This document shows positions 63,533 to 64,000 of a DNA stretch of 64,000 bases, piece after piece; positions within the stretch are counted from its first letter, which is position 1; each line of letters opens with the position of its first letter. The translations under genes were made by a program, and so were the position numbers. Source of the stretch: Agelas oroides (Eukaryota; Porifera; Demospongiae; Agelasida; Agelasidae); the NCBI GenBank assembly GCA_949130485.1, contig OX422183.1:6910636-6974635 (forward strand), in the 5' to 3' direction. The notes below the pieces were generated by a model, which worked only from the letters and a program-made list of their open reading frames with translations, ran no database searches and was not told the origin of the DNA.

Positions 63533-63654
63533 CTCCATCAGTTGGCAGAGGAAAATGTTTATATTCATCTCCCTCTCTCTTCACTAGCACTGGCACATTC
63601 TTCATCGGACAGACGAGGAAGATGTTACTGTATGAGGTGGCACAGAGACACTCA
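57934..63654 (-). CDS. RBBP5: RBBP5 (COMPASS/MLL complex WD-repeat subunit), 5' end outside window
   Basis: Nuclear scaffold subunit of H3K4 methyltransferase complexes. Exons in transcript order: 63531-63654, 63344-63415, 63213-63242, 62803-62876, 62556-62672, 62152-62305, 61619-61774, 60170-60273, 59756-59843, 59260-59437, 57934-58601. Encoded order: [11 protein letters not shown], then [11 protein letters not shown] and GSSKGK, then [64 protein letters not shown], then the acidic [12 protein letters not shown] segment, [31 protein letters not shown] and a Ser/Thr/Asp-rich tail ending in stop at 57934. These match the C-terminal two thirds of animal RBBP5. The N-terminal WD repeats lie beyond the right edge. 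The 62672-62556 exon ends in an AG/GCAAGT donor (GC-AG intron). An AATAAA signal (reverse of 57787-57792) lies about 140 nt past the stop. All phases close. Confidence 0.92.
60408..60575. repeat. 42-bp minisatellite, about four copies, in RBBP5-B intron
   Basis: Same unit as 26329-26848, unexpanded and with small deletions ('gatgtttagcaactc'). Confidence 0.8.
61785..62060. repeat. Purine-rich (GGGAGGA)n tract in RBBP5-B intron
   Basis: Long GA/GGA-rich strand asymmetry directly upstream of the exon at 61774-61619 (in - strand terms a polypyrimidine tract before the acceptor). The same is present in copy A at 28070-28260. Confidence 0.8.
63461..63530. repeat. (AC)n microsatellite abutting an RBBP5 donor
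   Basis: 35 AC units. On the - strand the exon 63654-63531 ends GATGGAGAG and the intron begins directly with (GT)n, so the 5' splice site is drawn from the microsatellite. Confidence 0.9.
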
Positions 63655-63805
63655 CTACCATGCTCTAATTATACATAAGAAAATCTTACATACTAACTGT
63701 AAATAAGTAAGGCATGTACAGTGTACATGTATATGACAATTAACAGTGGCAATGTATGCAGCTAGCATCCATGAGGGGTTTGGATATACATGTAGCCCTG
63801 TTAAT

Positions 63806-63984
63806 ATACATTAGCACTTTAAACCAGTTTCAAATCGGTTTCAAATACATGTAGGTTTAGGGCAGCTGTATAGACACCTCTATACACTTTGGAAACCGCT
63901 TTCTGTAAACCATATAACGATGTGGTTTGGCCAAACCAGTTTAAACGTAAACAGATTTGAAACCGGTTTAAGTGCTAGTGTAAA
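63806..63984. mobile_element. Foldback MITE at right edge
   Basis: 'ttagcactttaaaccagttt' with 'caaatcgg' is mirrored by 'gatttgaaaccggttta' and 'agtgctag'. Non-coding, within the RBBP5 intron or upstream region. Confidence 0.65.
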
Positions 63985-64000
63985 TGGACTGCTTGAAATA

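Overview
The window looks like part of an animal nuclear genome, most likely a sponge (demosponge-type). The evidence is: intron-split genes with GT-AG junctions; a receptor tyrosine phosphatase (RPTP) with fibronectin repeats; RBBP5, the WD-repeat subunit of COMPASS/MLL methyltransferases; TTAGGG-type arrays; Ngaro/DIRS, Penelope and LINE remnants; and a cysteine/KRK-rich exon of a kind I associate with sponge transposon-linked genes. The species cannot be named from sequence alone.

The main structure is an old tandem duplication of about 18-22 kb. Each unit carries a + strand RPTP gene facing a - strand RBBP5 gene. Unit A (about 10.69-29.14 kb) has RPTP-A, with 23 coding exons and 1327 codons, followed by a 5'-truncated RBBP5 pseudogene with an in-frame stop and a frameshift. 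Unit B (about 40.90-62.89 kb) has RPTP-B, with 22 coding exons and 1165 codons, followed by an intact RBBP5 whose 5' end lies beyond the right edge. All exon phases close in both RPTP models, both D1 domains keep WPDHG and HCSAG(V/I)GRTG, and both D2 domains are degenerate. A tandem duplication with one breakpoint upstream of RPTP and the other inside an RBBP5 intron explains this layout.

The RPTP architecture is unusual: signal peptide, 5 (A) or 3 (B) fibronectin III domains, one membrane helix, a juxtamembrane repeat with two ITIM-like tyrosines, a predicted cytoplasmic Ig domain lacking the canonical cysteines, then tandem phosphatase domains.

The left 10 kb is repeat-rich intergenic DNA. 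It holds a Penelope-like remnant, a hAT-type MITE with perfect 8-bp target duplications, small foldback elements, a 3.5-kb foldback with tandem 141-bp repeats in both arms, a tRNA-derived SINE, and the first of three Mutator-like foldbacks with internal TTAGGG-type repeats. The 29.1-40.9 kb spacer between the units holds a decayed Ngaro-like retrotransposon with split direct repeats, a hairpin satellite interrupted by a Penelope-like fragment, more foldbacks and a lone exon of a sponge-type gene. Unit B also carries a decayed LINE in an RPTP intron, inserted at a CA microsatellite. Coordinates of splice sites and repeat ends were read by eye.
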